DNA of 64,000 bases from Eleginops maclovinus. Taxonomy: Eukaryota; Chordata; Actinopteri; Perciformes; Eleginopidae. The notes under the pieces were generated by a model that searched no databases, had not been told where the DNA came from, and saw only the letters and a program-made list of their open reading frames with translations. Location: the NCBI RefSeq assembly GCF_036324505.1, contig NC_086366.1, positions 12,769,927 through 12,833,926 of the forward strand. The letters are read 5' to 3'. Below are positions 1-22,988 of the stretch, one piece after another; within the stretch, counting starts at the first letter, position 1, and every line of letters begins with the position of its first letter. Made by a program: the position numbers and the translations under genes.

Positions 1-726
1 ACAAACTAAAATAAAGCCTAATATTTTTTACCTCCCTGCTCTACATCGGGGTTCCTTCACATTTTTTAAATGTCTCAAATTTTCAGAATACTTGGTAGAT
101 TTTGAAGACCAAGATCTAAGTACTAATTGTTAGATGTTTATTAAATAATAAATGACATTTTTATCCTGTTTTGCCAGAAGATTGTAGCTAGAAACTGTAG
201 CTCATATAATGAAAATTGTACCTATCCTAAAATGATATAAAAAACGGTGTTTAAAAAATCCTAAAAAGCATAATGTAATACATCAAAAAAGTACTAAAAA
301 GAACTGGTTATGTTTGACAAAAAATAGTCTGAAGTGTCATAATATAGATTGCAAAAAAGCCATAAAACAAATAATTGAGATTTAATTAAAATTAGGTATA
401 ATATAACATGTCCTAAAATTTGCAATTGAAAGTCATAGCTTTTTGTTGGGTCCAGAAAAAAAGAAGAAAGGTATGCCATAAAAAGTAATGGTATAGTATG
501 TCATAAATTGCCAGCCGACACAGTGCGCCCCCAGTTGCTATTTGCATTTATTTAATTGTTTCCGTAATCCTTTTTGGAGGGTGTTGATGCAGTGCACTCT
601 TTTTGCGTCAGACTGATGACTCTGGTTTTAAATAACTCCCACCATCACAGTGAGTCAGGTCCTATCGTTCACAGCCACAGCTCGTCACCACTGGATGGGT
701 CTTATCAGAGCTACTTGCTGTTGAAT

Positions 727-758
<32 letters not shown>

Positions 759-996
759 ACTCACACTGTCACATGTGCAGACACAAACACATACCCAGAG
801 AGGCTCATGACGCACATCCAGCCGCACAGTCAGTAGGGGGGGGATGAAAAGTGCTAACCATTCATCCAGTTTGCTAACGTCAGGGAGGATTGAGCCAGAC
901 TTTTTGCCTTTGACATCCTTTAATGGAGAGAGAAATGCCTGTATGGATTTATATAAATAATGATTATGTATTGTGGGGAATTGTTTATTCTTTCAG
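1..996 (+). other. sik2 intron (3' part)
   Basis: Intronic DNA upstream of the first visible sik2 exon. It is AT-rich at 1-500 and holds an imperfect CA microsatellite at 727-766. It ends in a pyrimidine-rich acceptor with AG at 995-996. I looked for earlier sik2 exons (kinase domain, UBA, central region) and saw none, so they must lie left of the window. Confidence 0.7.
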
Positions 997-3872
997 GTCT
1001 CGTTGCGTTTCGGCAGCACCTGCAGAACTTGGCGAGGACCAAAGGCATCCTGGAGCTGAACAAAGTCCAGATGCTGGTGGAGCAGATGGGCTCCGGGGAA
1101 GGGGGCGCCATGGACCCTCTGGGACCACAGCACCACTTGCACAACCTCCTGGAGGTCAGTCACACAAACACACATACATCCTTAATCAAAAATGTCCTCT
1201 AACCAAACCCGTTCTCAGCCTCAGTCCATCTACTAGCCTCACCTCGTGTTGCCCAGAAAAGAAGGAAGAAAAACAGGCACCCAGGCTGTTGTGTAACCCC
1301 ATGAGAGGCTGCCAACTGAGGCTTGTTTACTGTCTCCAGTCCCCCCTGGGGCCTGGAGCCTAGGCCAAAGTGAATGCATCCATTGTTGAAGTCAGTCAGA
1401 CTTACCCATACTAGTGACTGGCACTCAGTAGGCCCAAGCTGCAATCACACACAAAGATAGGCACACATATACACAAAATGATACACACTGCAAGGGGGAA
1501 CCATTTGAGGAAAGATCTGCAGGCTTTCCGGATAAAAAAAACCTAACAAATGAAATCAATTGTAAAGGCAGACAAGATCTAGTTGTTTTGCTTTTATCCA
1601 TCTCTCATAATTGAATAACACAGCTCTTTGTGTTTATGATGCTGGGACCCCATCATCCTTTTGATTTGCTTTCATTTCATTTAACTGCTCTGTAATCCCT
1701 GTGGTACATGCCATTTAGAGAAAGGCATCTGACTGATCAGTCACCACACAGACATTTGTGCAGGCACTATCAATAATCCAGTTAGACCACACCATGAAGC
1801 ACCCAGACCCCGACACAGCTTTATCAGCTGACAGCGATACGTGTGTCCACAGTCATGCGTATTCATGAACAGCCCTGGTTCTAATGCTTTATGTTTTTGA
1901 TTGAAGGGCGATGCATCCAAGCAGCAGGAGGGCCTAGCTTTATACCATGGTGGTCCGCCTCTCCTGTCCCGCAGACAGAGTTTAGAGACACAATACCTCA
2001 CTCATAGACTACAGGTACAGTCTAACACCAATGACACTCACTCTTAATGACTATGCAGTTTAAACATGGAGTATTATACCTGATACGGACCTCTCTCAAG
2101 GTCAAATGTCTGTTTAGTTCATTAAGTGATTTTGTTTGGAAATGTAAGGATTATCAGATCTGCTATGATTCAACAGTTATGAAATAGTTTGTAGCCCCTG
2201 TTACCATGGTGATTACCCTGAACACAGTTATCAGTCCCAATCTCTCTTCTACCCCAAAGGCCAACGTCTTGGCTAACAGTCCTGCTAGCTGCCAACTTTT
2301 CTGTAAGGACACTCGAACTTTAGAGCAACAGCTGCAGGAACACAGGTAATTCACACTGAAAATGTCTGCCCCACACATTTGCTGCTATATCATTTATTTT
2401 TCATTTCATTAAATACTTTCACTGCTTTTCTCTTGTGTTCATTTAGCTATCGTGAACTTTCACTCCTGGGGAATTAAGTGTTTTGGGTAAAAAAGCCTTT
2501 GTTTTAATCAAAAGCAATACAAGTAAAACACAGGATAGGAGAGGTCAAAAAATAAAGAGTTTTAGAAAAAGTATACATTAAAATAACTATGGGGTTAAAG
2601 TTGACATGTAGAGATATTAATATTTATGTGTATGATAAATACATATACATGTTTACGTGCAAGTCCAAGTTAAGTACATATTGCGCCAGTCATAAGTACA
2701 TTCAGTCCAGGTTGAAAACGTTTTTATGTGGGGGACTCGTATACTGACAAACACCCAGGAATAAAACAATTACTGTACCTGATATTTAGACTGAAATTAT
2801 ATTTTGTTTTACATCAGTCTTTCGTTTAAGTTTTGCTGATTTAAAGTAAAAAGGGGGTTCTTTTCTTTATGTTTTGACTTAACTTTAGTAACAATTGATA
2901 TGGTAGTCAACATTTTCATTATCAAATCAATATGTAAATAGCTGCTTCAAACTCATTCACGCTTTTCATTATTTTTCTCGTTATTTTTCTTGGATATAAA
3001 CTAGAAGAAATCTAGCTCTGTAGGAAGAAGTTGCCCCAATTCTCACTCTCATCTACTAAACTCTGATTGGTCGACAGTTTTTCAAACCATAAATAATCAC
3101 CAGACAGATTACTGGTGTTGGCAGCAACTTGATGTTGTGGGACCAGGCTAAATGTTATGTCCACAACATGTTTCTACCTTTGTTAGTCCTCCTTTTGTTA
3201 ATTCAAAGTGATTTTTCTCTAAGTGGGGTCTGCTGCGCTCCCCACAGACTGAACCAGAAGAGGATGTACCTGCAGCAGTCCCAGGGCATGGGGCTACCGG
3301 TCTACTTCAACCAGATGCAGATAGCTGAAGGATCCTACCCGACAGGCGGCCCTGGTCTGGACCCAGCAGCGTCTCAGGGTTCCCCTCAGGGCCCCCCTAT
3401 GTCAGCCGCCCACCAGCCTCAGCCCCAGCAGCAGGGCAGTCCCCAGCCCTCGCCTCCCTTCAGCCACCCCCACAGCATGAGCTCCTTGATGGAGCCGGGC
3501 CAGGGCCTGGTTTATGATCCTTACATGAGCCACCACCACTACACCCAACAGCTCCCCCCTGGATCTCACCTCCACCACCAGCTCCACCATCCCCTTCCTC
3601 ATGATGCCTGTGCCAGCGGCCTGGGCTTCAGCTACCCTGTAGGCTGTGAGCAGCAGGTCCTTGGGCCTTCCTTTGAGGGGCTTCACCCAGACCAGTCCGA
3701 GTTCCTGCTGGACCCTGCTTTGTTGCACCTCCCTCCTCCAGGAGACGATGAGGCCGGGGGTCTGGCTGGTCCGGGGCATACAGAGGGCCTGGGCCTGCCT
3801 GAGCTGCAGGGCCTGGATAGTGAGATGATGGAGACAGTAGACTCCCAGCACGGCTTTGTACTGGTCAACTAA
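997..3872 (+). CDS. sik2: Salt-inducible kinase 2, C-terminal part (gene starts left of window)
   Basis: Four exons: 997-1154, 1907-2014, 2260-2345 and 3248-3872 (TAA stop at 3870-3872). They join in one frame to about 324 codons. SIK2 is an AMPK-related Ser/Thr kinase that phosphorylates CRTC coactivators and class IIa HDACs and is inhibited by PKA. The kinase and UBA domains are not in the window. Family signatures seen in order are [20 protein letters not shown] (exon 1), [14 protein letters not shown] (exon 2), LEQQLQEHR (exon 3), and in the last exon [19 protein letters not shown], a Pro/Gln/His-rich stretch, and a C-terminus ending [11 protein letters not shown]. Human SIK2 has closely similar segments in the same order and ends in NGYVLVN, which argues for SIK2 over SIK1 or SIK3. 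All four acceptors end in AG and the internal donors are GTCAGT, GTACAG and GTAATT. Proximity to ppp2r1b matches the human SIK2-PPP2R1B neighbourhood and supports the call. Confidence 0.93.
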
Positions 3873-4900
3873 AGCCAGCTAAAGGGGTTAATAGAAAGCA
3901 GTATTAAGCAATGAAAAACCTTTACAGCACTAAGAGCAGAGAGAATGGAGATATAAGTGGAGGCCATATGCGTAGCAATAGGGAAGGAAAAGGGTTCATT
4001 TTTGTATGACTAATACAAACTTCATTTCCTAGTGGTGATGAACATCAGACAACCTTTCTGCCACGTTCCTCCCTCAGCATACCTTCCTTTCTCCCTCTAT
4101 TCCTCTGTTCTCATCAGCTCTGTGAGGCAGGAACAGGTCATATCTGGCACAATCAGAGCTTTGCCATGCCGACTTGGTGAGGCTGTTGTCGCGGACACGC
4201 TGACACCCGTGAGGACTGCGTCGTGCAGCCGGGAGAGGCCTGCACATCCTGCAGGCTGCCAGGGCGCGGCATTTCACCTAGAAATGGTTTGGAAGTGAAC
4301 TCATTTAGGACTGACTGTCAGACAACCATAAGGACAATGGCTGGCAGTGCTTTTGTATTTAAATAGGACACCATCAACAATAGACTGATTCTACTTGTTC
4401 TTCTAGACTTCTGTGGATTTCTTTTTTCTGTTTCAGTAGATAAAAAAACAACTGAACAACAGGAAATAGCCCTCATTTATCACGGTACCATGAACATCGC
4501 CGCAAATTCAAGTGTTAACATTTTTTTCTCCATTTTATACAACTGATTTTACAAACTAATGTGAGTGCAAGGCTAATGTCATGACTGTATTCAAGCTTTC
4601 AACACTAACACATACATAACTACTCCTAAAAATCATCAGGTTTTGTCATTTTCCTAAACAAATACCTTAAGCTTCCACTATAACCAGCGCAAACTTCTTT
4701 CAAAGCTGCAACATGAGTGAAAATAATAGATACCACACGATTCTGTTGCCTCAGACTTTTGTGTAGGCGTCGTGACATAAATAATATTTGCTGTTTTTCT
4801 TTGTGTTTTTATAAATTGTAACTACTGATCCTGATTGATTTCCTACACTACTGAACTGCTTTTTTTCCACCTGTACATTAAATCAAACACACACCTGCCA
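3873..4900 (+). other. sik2 3'UTR (approximate)
   Basis: AT-rich sequence after the sik2 stop with no coding signature. An ATTAAA at 4877-4882 is a candidate polyadenylation signal, so the end given here is a guess. The GC-richer stretch 4190-4270 has no recognisable reading frame. Confidence 0.45.
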
Positions 4901-5241
4901 GGTCTCATGGGGATGATGACCAGCCACATGGCCACACATATATATATATAACAGCTGAATTGTGGGTCATGCGTTTGCCTGATAAATGAGGGCTGATGTA
5001 ATTAATGTGGTTGGTTGAGAAGTAGCGTTGTTTTAGACAGTCAATATTATTCTATTTTTGTGGCAATACTGAAGCAATATTAATCCTTAATGTTGAGGGA
5101 TTATGAATGGAAGCCTCACCTGTACAGCCAACTCTGATTGGTTCCTGGGGACCTCTGAGTCATCAGCAGTGACATCACTTGAGCCGATGATGTAACCAGG
5201 AGATAATCCCTCCCCTCCCCTCCCTGGCCCTGGAAGTGCAG

Positions 5242-5418
<177 letters not shown>

Positions 5419-8400
5419 CACACTTCTTCAAATGTTCTGCCTCCATCACGTCTCCTCTCAGAATAACAAAAACTGTGCTTTTTCCGCGCAGAGCACAGTT
5501 GTAGCTTTTTGATTAATTCTGGTTTACATCCTCGATGCTCTAGTCATGCCTCTGTGGTGTTTTAATAATGAATCATGTTTATTTTAATGAATTGACCCGC
5601 TGAAAATCCTCTGCATTAGGTTTCATGAAAGAATGTTTTTCTCTCTGACATTGAGGCCGCTGTGAGACAAAGACCGACCGAACATCAGTCACCTGACACT
5701 GGATTTAGACTACCGGCTCACCGCCGCTCTTTGACTGACAGCAAACTAGAAACATGAGATTTTAGTTTTTTACAGCACATAGACTGTGTTCAATCTACTT
5801 GAAACGCACAGACGTATCTTCTCTGACAGATTTCTAAAAACAACTGCTTTTCATTGGAATAACAGGAGAGTCAACATCATAGGGTTGAGATGAGGTTATT
5901 GGACTGCGACCATCTGCCAGACAGCCCGACCTTCAGTGGTTGTGGGTTAAACTGTCCAAGTGTTTGTCAGATTAGCCTTCAAAACAAGACTGTTGCTCTC
6001 AGCCTGTAGACTAGACTAAGATATGTGAGAGTTCACAACAGACTCTGGGGAGTTGGTTTGCCTCTGAGCCTCGATAGTTGAAGTAAACAGTCTTAAACAA
6101 TGGCTTGGAAATGTGGACCAACTGTGGTTGCAGTCCTGTGCGAGACTTAAAGGAAAATCCACCTTAAGATGCTTTTAACAGTCTCACAGCTAATTAACCT
6201 AGCAACTAATGATCACAGTTTCTGTGGCTTTTTTTAATGTATCAATTGGTCAACACTTATTCTTATTTCTCAGGGCTCAAATTAACAAATTCAGTTTTAT
6301 TTGACGAACTGCCCACATATTTAGTTTTCTCACAAGGCTAAGTCTTTTCCGGCAAAGAAACAAGACAGAAAAGACACTATTGTAGCTGAATTATTTTTTG
6401 ACTTCCTATATTGGCTCTACTGCAAAGTGTACTTTTCTTCTTCAGTGATGCACTTTTTTAATCCTCTTTATAATTGATCTATATGACATCAAATTGAGTT
6501 TAAGTCACCATTTAGCCTTGACATTTAAAAGTCAAAAGGGCATAGATACTCACAACCCAACAACAATGGCCTTGACAGACCAGTGCGCTGCAGTCATGTT
6601 GAAAAACAGGTCTTGTGGTTCGTTAATAGTTCCACCCTAAAATATACAAATGCTAAAGGTTTATATGGACATACACCGGTATTTAATGACAGGAATAAGC
6701 TCACACCCAGTTCGTTGGTTATGTTAGAAATGTCCCTTTTTAGAATGGGAATGAACTAGAGTACAACGCGGTTAACGCAACACTAATATTGTCGATAAAT
6801 GGCACTGTTAAAATATCAAAGGGTGGATTTCGCCTTTATTTGATTGTGATTGTTTGCTTTCATTTTTCAATGGTCAGGCTAGAACAGCTACAAGATGATC
6901 TGTGGAAGTTGAATACTGGAGCACTTTGACAACAAGGGGAAGAAGAGATGTAGCTAGAGAGGAGGAGGTGGGAAAAGGTTTGCTGTTTCCTGGCAGATCA
7001 ACAAACTCTAATCTGTAGGAAACCCCTTTCTCCTCTCTCTCTTCCCCGACAATAATGGACACAAAACACATTTCTTTCAAAGAAAGACCAGACACAGTAA
7101 CACTTTATCTGATTGTTTATTTTAATCCAAGAAAGAGAAACACTTGTCGGTTTACGGCGAGTGATCTTTGTATAAATTAGTGGTGTGGTGAATCTTTGGT
7201 GCACCAAGGTGAATTTTGTGTTGAACGTGAAAAGTGTTCAGTGTGCCTTTTTACTTTTTCGTATTTTTAATCTGAATTAAGATTTTCAATTGCACCATTA
7301 TTTCTGGTTGGACCCTTTTTATCATTTATTTTCTCATTACTTTTTTTGTTTTCTTCCCAAAAATAAGTAGAGCCAGGTTTTACAAAGGTACAAAACCAAA
7401 GTCCCTCAGAAGTTTCCCTGTACGACCCACCGTGTGGAGTTTTGGAGCTTCTTTGTCTGCTTCTCTGCCGTGCTTTTTCTCGTTGGTCAATCAGTGTATA
7501 CCATTTAAAAGTATTATAGCAATATTTCTCTAGTTGAAGAATAAAGTCATGAAGATTCTAGTGGACGTGTTTCCAAGTATGATAATTTCACCTCCAGCTG
7601 ATGAAACAAAAACATCAATCTATTGATAGAAAACCAGTTTTATATTTACCTTCATTGATGTTGACCACACATAAGCTAACTTGCTGTTGAGATTAAAAAA
7701 AAAAGGTTTATTGAACATAAAAATATTGTCTGTGTTTTTTTTGTGCTGCTGTTTGTGTTCCTCCTGGTTATTGAAGTGTCTCCTACCACACACACACACT
7801 CTGCTACCTTCTCCACAAAATGACATTTTCCTGTAAGTACATACTGCAGCTGTCTGATAGCACCCCAGGGTTGCATGGTGTAGGCGTGGGTTAATGACCT
7901 GGAAAAATTCAAACCAAGTGCTCCATATAAACTGAGTCACAGCTGAACCAGAAGTCTTTGCAACCAGAACTAAAGCTCCTAATGCCGTTGATCCGACAGA
8001 AGCTGCTGTACCGGACCCGTCATTTAAATATTTGTATTCTCTAAAGACTTTAACTGCAAACAAATATTTCCAGTCAAGTGTACAGGAGATGACAGATGTG
8101 TAGTCAGTTGTCAAGAGTTTTATACATGATGAGTTTTCACACGTAAATTACATCATACCTGGACTGAATCATCCCGAGGCAGGTGGCTCTACCCAGCTGT
8201 ACTGACTTACAGGTGAGAAGACAAAAGAGCAGCAATGAGTATCAATCTACTTGTCAACACCATCATGTGGAACAATATGGTGTTTCCAGAACTGCCTTAC
8301 TGAACAATTCACAGGCTCACTTTCCCAGAACTCTAAAAGTCCTTCCACCGAAACCAAGAGCAGCAGCTGAGAAGAAATCTCAGAGATTGAGAACAAAACC

Positions 8401-10210
8401 ATCTGCACGTTTTTTCTAAGACTGGCATACTCTTCTAAAACAGCATGGATTATGTAGACTGAAACACACCTGTCTTGATATAAAAGAAAAAAGTAACCAC
8501 ATTTCCTCTTAAAATCATCTTCCAGACGACTAAGCTCACATCCATTTTGTGCAACTAGCTGTTAGACTCTGCAGCATTTTGCAGGCTTTTATACCAAGTG
8601 TTTATAGGCAGGAGGAGGGACTGAATAATTCATCAGCACTGATAAACCCCGAGACCTTGACCGGTGGCTGAGATCACTGATCTGACATCACCTCCATGGC
8701 GACTGCCTGTCAATGTTTATCAAACTACATCAAACTCAAACACATTTTCCTGATAGTAAAGTGCAGCTGGAGGAGGCCTGTCCTGAGCTGAGTCCTCTGA
8801 TTGGTTGACCTCAGCTTCACATCTGTGAAGAAGGCTGAAGACTGGGAATACATTCAGGCTGAAATACTGCCACTACAAAATGAAAGCATGCCTCTATGTT
8901 GCTTAGAGCAGAGGTTTGTCCCTGTTGTTTGGAAAGGATCATAAGAGTGAATGCTCAATCCAATCAACCCACACACAGGACAGCTAATCCAGCTAATACA
9001 CTACCAGAGTAGCTAAGGGAGGGGGGGCTTCATGGAAACCAGGGTCTCATTTATTTTCCTGGGATCAGACCATGTGCAAACTGATAATCTGAAACATGGG
9101 ATGGGTCACACTCGTGCTGATCAGATTTCAGTCAGCTTAGCCTCACAGTTTGCATCTGTTGCTTATAATGCAAAGTGAATTTGACTCTGAACAGGGCTGC
9201 GAGACAGTGCTTAAAAATTTAATAAATGGGATCAATCCAAGATCAAAAACCTCAACACCTCCTGCTCCAGAAAGAAACACCACCAGATGAAACGTGAAAA
9301 GGTATTGGCACACTGTCATCCTATATTTGATAACCTCGTAGCAAATTTCCCTTTCAGACAGCAGCGATTTCTATTGAAGTGTAGTTATTTATAGCCAGTA
9401 TATGTATCCTGTGGCTTTGTCTGCCATTGAGACCTTCAGCAGACTGTCTGTCACAGGCGCTCTTCAGGGAACAGACAGAGAAAAGAAAGCTGATCTGGGA
9501 AAAGACAGCCGTAATCTTCTTTTTCTTCAATAAACTATCAGAATATCCGAGTCCTATTCACTCATCAGGCCAAAGTATACTGTAATGACATCAATGGTTG
9601 CTATGACAACAGGAGGAGGGTGGATGACAACATCCTACTGCGTCTTTTTTAGAGCAGGGGATCACAGCACTTTTCAGGATTAGAGCTGCACAGAAAATGT
9701 ATTCATTAATGTAAAAAATGGAAACATACTGCAATGCAAGGAAGAAACTGCATTCAGAAACCCTCTGCTTAGCCTCTGCTTTCTTATATAAATTCAGGTG
9801 TTCCTTGAAGGTCATACAGCACTCATATGCATGTGTCCCCCTTTATGCAGCTTCAATCCTGAGTCTCTGAACACAAGCTAAACACATGCAGCCAGCAGAT
9901 GGACAGGGTTGGAAATCCCAGTACAGATGACCCAGAAGTGCCTGGAAAAAAATGGTCTCCTTCAGGCTCGAGGCTGGATGTTACAGCCAAGCCAAGAGTC
10001 ACACACTCTTCTTGAGCTATCCTTGGACTGATATTATCTGGAGTAGTGAGTTTGTGAGGTTTATAAACCCCTGCTGCCTCGCTGTAGGATGACAGAATAA
10101 AGAGAGGGGGAGCTGAAGTGACAAGGTGACTTAAGGAAAATGTGTCTGCCAGCGCTCTCCTTCTCCCCGACTGATGTTTGTCAGTCGTCACAGTGAGAGC
10201 ATCTGACCTC

Positions 10211-10361
<151 letters not shown>

Positions 10362-11400
10362 CATGCTGTGTGGGGGCTTGCTTGACTCCTTTCATTATAA
10401 ATGACACAGTCCTGGGAGGCAGCTGCATTGACGTCAGGGCTCTCAGCACAGTCAAGGGCTCTGGCTGCTGAAAATCCCCCCCAAATAACAGGAACGACAT
10501 ACAGAGAAATAGGTTGCTGCTGTTTCATTACGGCCTTGTGAACCCAAGCAGATTTGGAAGGTTGGGGGGGCTGGCCCTCAACTAATCGTGTTTTAATGAA
10601 GATTTCCAGTTGTCATTAAAAAAACAGTAAAAAAGTTGGAATATGATTTTTTTTAAGTGAAAAGTGTGGTTATGTGTCTCAAAGGTCAAGCAGCAATCCT
10701 CCTCCCACCTCACATAAAGCAATAGCTCTCGAGGTGGTCTCGCTGTAGCAAAATGTGCTGACACACAGCAGCTGCCCCAACCTGTGAATTACATTTATAT
10801 TACAGAGGAAGTGTCTAATGTGCGCTGGAGCTGAGGTAAATACAATCGAAGGGCTGGGAGGACACATGGCTCCAAGGAGGACTGGAGATTTGAGGAGATT
10901 AAAAAAGGAAGGTTCTCATAAAGATCTCTGACATGAGATTTATCACCCTAATCTTCTGTTAATTGCTCACAATGTCTGCTGCAGGTAGTAGACGATATGT
11001 TGCACGTTGTTCATACATCCAAACTACACATGCTTAAGAAGTCTTTCTCAGCCCAGCCCTTATTTTGCGGCATTCCTCTCCCCGGCAGTAGTCAGTGTGA
11101 GGGCAGGTGTCAGCTGCAGATCCTGACCCGCTCTGCAGGATTCCCTGCGCTTTCATCTCCACAGCAGACGCCCACAGTCAGGGCTAACCAAATAAGAGAC
11201 CAGGAACATGTGAAATGAATCCCACATTTTCTTGTGTCATTTACAGGCTAAGAGGCTACACTGTACCCCCCCCATTAAAGGGATATTGTTACAAAGCCGA
11301 CAGTATTTACCATTCATGAACTTCACATTTTACAACACAGAAGACAGGTAGTTACAGATAAGGTATGATTAGGCCATTTTTGATACTGGATGTTCTACTG

Positions 11401-11500
11401 CAGGGTTGTCCAAACTATGGCCCCGGGACCAACTGTGGCCCTGAGCCAGTTCAAACAGTATAATGGAATACGGCCCACACATTGAACTTGAGTTTTTTTT
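11401..11500. repeat. Possible hAT-like element terminus
   Basis: The stretch starts CAGGGTTGTCCAAACTATGG and goes on with GGCCC-type words, a pattern I associate with ends of hAT-related elements that are dispersed in vertebrate genomes. I could not find a matching inverted terminus within 800 bases or an 8-bp target duplication, so it may be a solo fragment or a chance match. Confidence 0.3.
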
Positions 11501-12224
11501 ATATTGTGCTTCTTTAATATGTATTTAGACATATATTACACAGTGGAATTCAGGTGTGAATAAGCCCATTTTCCTGATTAATTCAGTTAAAGTTGAAAAA
11601 ATCTTTTCAAAAATCTATTGTTGATAAGGAATCCTTTTAGCATAAGATCGAAATATACCTTTCATATTTCCCTTAAAGCTGTCTGAGGCTTCGGTTTTAC
11701 AGAATGAGCTGCAAACACTTTAGTAACATAAATAAAACCCTATGGAGAGCTGCCATTCAAGGATCAATCATAACTTACCTACAGTTTCATTTTGCTAACT
11801 TATAACTTGAGACAATATGCCTCATCTCAGTGGCCCAGCTGCCGTACTCAGTGAAAACACCCCATTTGACCCCATTACTGAGACCTAAAAGCTTTTCTTT
11901 TTTTTTATTGCAGTGCATACACATGTTTGGTAAAGCACATCATGAATGCAGTGAGAAACCTTAAGGAACGTCTGCAAGAGAACTGTGACAGTGTTCCCAG
12001 GAGGGAAACGACTGCAACACCTAACCAAAGCCAATGTGTCTGCTTAAAAACAAGCCAATAAAACACATTCACTCTTTTCCAGATGTGTTGGTTCATAATG
12101 ATCAACTCAAAAGTTATTGTCAGCTTTGACAAACATATTATATGATGCTATAAAAATCACATTTATATTTAAAATGAAATGTTTGGAGTCAACTTATGAA
12201 AAAGCAGATACAGCAGTTTGTTTG

Positions 12225-13728
12225 TTAGTTTATTCAGATCAAGATACAGTAGTAGAGCATCTCAATGTGGAGAGAATTTAAAGTAAAAATAAAAGCATGG
12301 TCTTCGTGATACAGGACAATCAACAATCAAGGTTTATTTATTCGAGAACAGGGGGAGGGTAGAGGAGAAGGGAACAGCGGGAGTAGTTCAGGGAAAAACA
12401 AACGTTTCTTTATCAGCGCAGAAGACACATTTATTCAACCCGCCCATATCCACCCAAGCTCCCACCCCATAATAAAACATTATGCAGCCTTACGTACACA
12501 TTCTCCATGGCCCCCCCATCCCTCTTTCTTTGAAAGCACGCACTTGTTCTCCATCGTGTAGATGTTTCTAAGCAGGAATCCTTGGGTGGCCCTTTATGTT
12601 TGCTGACCCTTTGCTTTTAAACTGCAGGTCGAGTGGAGGACTTGGCATTGATGGAAGGGAGACGGGGGGCTCCAGGACAAAGAGGGACACGTGTTAATCC
12701 CACGGCCCTTACAGCTGTAGTCAATTTAGCTTACCCACCACATTAACGTTCTAGTAATAAAGTGTCCCTTACAGAGAAAGAACACCGTTGTTTTACAGAA
12801 CAGGAGAAAACCGTTTACCCAGACAAACTAAAATAAAACACCAGTTTATCAAAGTAATTGGCACAAAGATTAAGAGCAATGCTGAGAACATATTGCAGAA
12901 AATCACAACTACTTCCCACCCTAGTACATCAACAACCACTGAGGGACAATTATGAGCAACACTTTGCTTGGATGGTCCCCATCAGCAGGTAATTCCTGGT
13001 CTGAGCGTACATTTGAAGTACATGCTATCATTGAGCTCCTCAGACTTCCTCCAGTAAAGCACATTACCCATTAATACTTTGTCAGAGCTTTCTACAGAAC
13101 CTGTGAAGCGTTGAAGAGACAACAGGTTTGGAGAGGGCCTGCCACAGACTTTTAAATGTCTTCTTCAGAGGGCCACAGCAGTGTCTCCGCGAAAAGAGAG
13201 CAGTATCAAAGGCCTGACTTGGGTGGAAGCTTAGCAAAATAAACAGCTTGATGCACCATCTCCTTCTCAAAGTTGGAGTCTAGCATTGTGAGAGAAGCAC
13301 AGCAGCAGAGAGCTAGCACAGAGAGCTAGATAGCGACATTTTGAAAGCTACAACGACTGATGTGGAAGTACAAAAGCGGGGCGAGGACTTGAGAGAGGAA
13401 TGTGTGAGGGGGGGCGCCTGGTTTGATGTCTTGGTAGTACAGTAGCACATTCGTCAGCATGCACCACTAAATGCCTTTGTTAAAGCACCCGTCTACAGCG
13501 AGAGGACGGCTCACAGAAGCCCGGGCTACGGGTGGACATGACTACTACTGGACAGTAAACAAAGGGACAAATCAAGAAAAACGATAAAAACAATCGTTAA
13601 CAGCTTTCTCTATACATTTACCAGTTGTTCCTGAACATCAATAAATATCTCGTAAAAGTGTTGTTGCGTTGTTTTCTCGGGAGGGTGGGGGGTGGGGGGG
13701 TTTCTCTGGGTTAGCCATGGTGGGGTGG
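12225..13728 (-). other. ppp2r1b 3'UTR (approximate)
   Basis: Noncoding DNA after the ppp2r1b stop on the minus strand. Candidate AATAAA signals (seen as TTTATT on the plus strand) lie at 12229-12234, 12333-12342 and 12430-12435. The UTR is therefore about 1.3-1.5 kb if transcription runs that far. A four-run G tract at 13683-13710 on the plus strand would appear as a C-rich tract in the mRNA just after the stop. Confidence 0.5.

Positions 13729-22988
<9,260 letters not shown>

Noticed and set aside
923..1363. 146-residue frame overlapping the first sik2 exon
   Set aside because: It is a shifted-frame shadow of the exon at 997-1154, which is read in another frame with clear SIK2 similarity.
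3402..3851. 149-residue minus-strand frame
   Set aside because: Antisense shadow of the GC-rich last sik2 exon.
7620..8114. 164-residue minus-strand open frame between sik2 and ppp2r1b
   Set aside because: No recognised domain, low-complexity Lys/Asn/Phe composition in the second half, and no splice or promoter context. Most likely chance.
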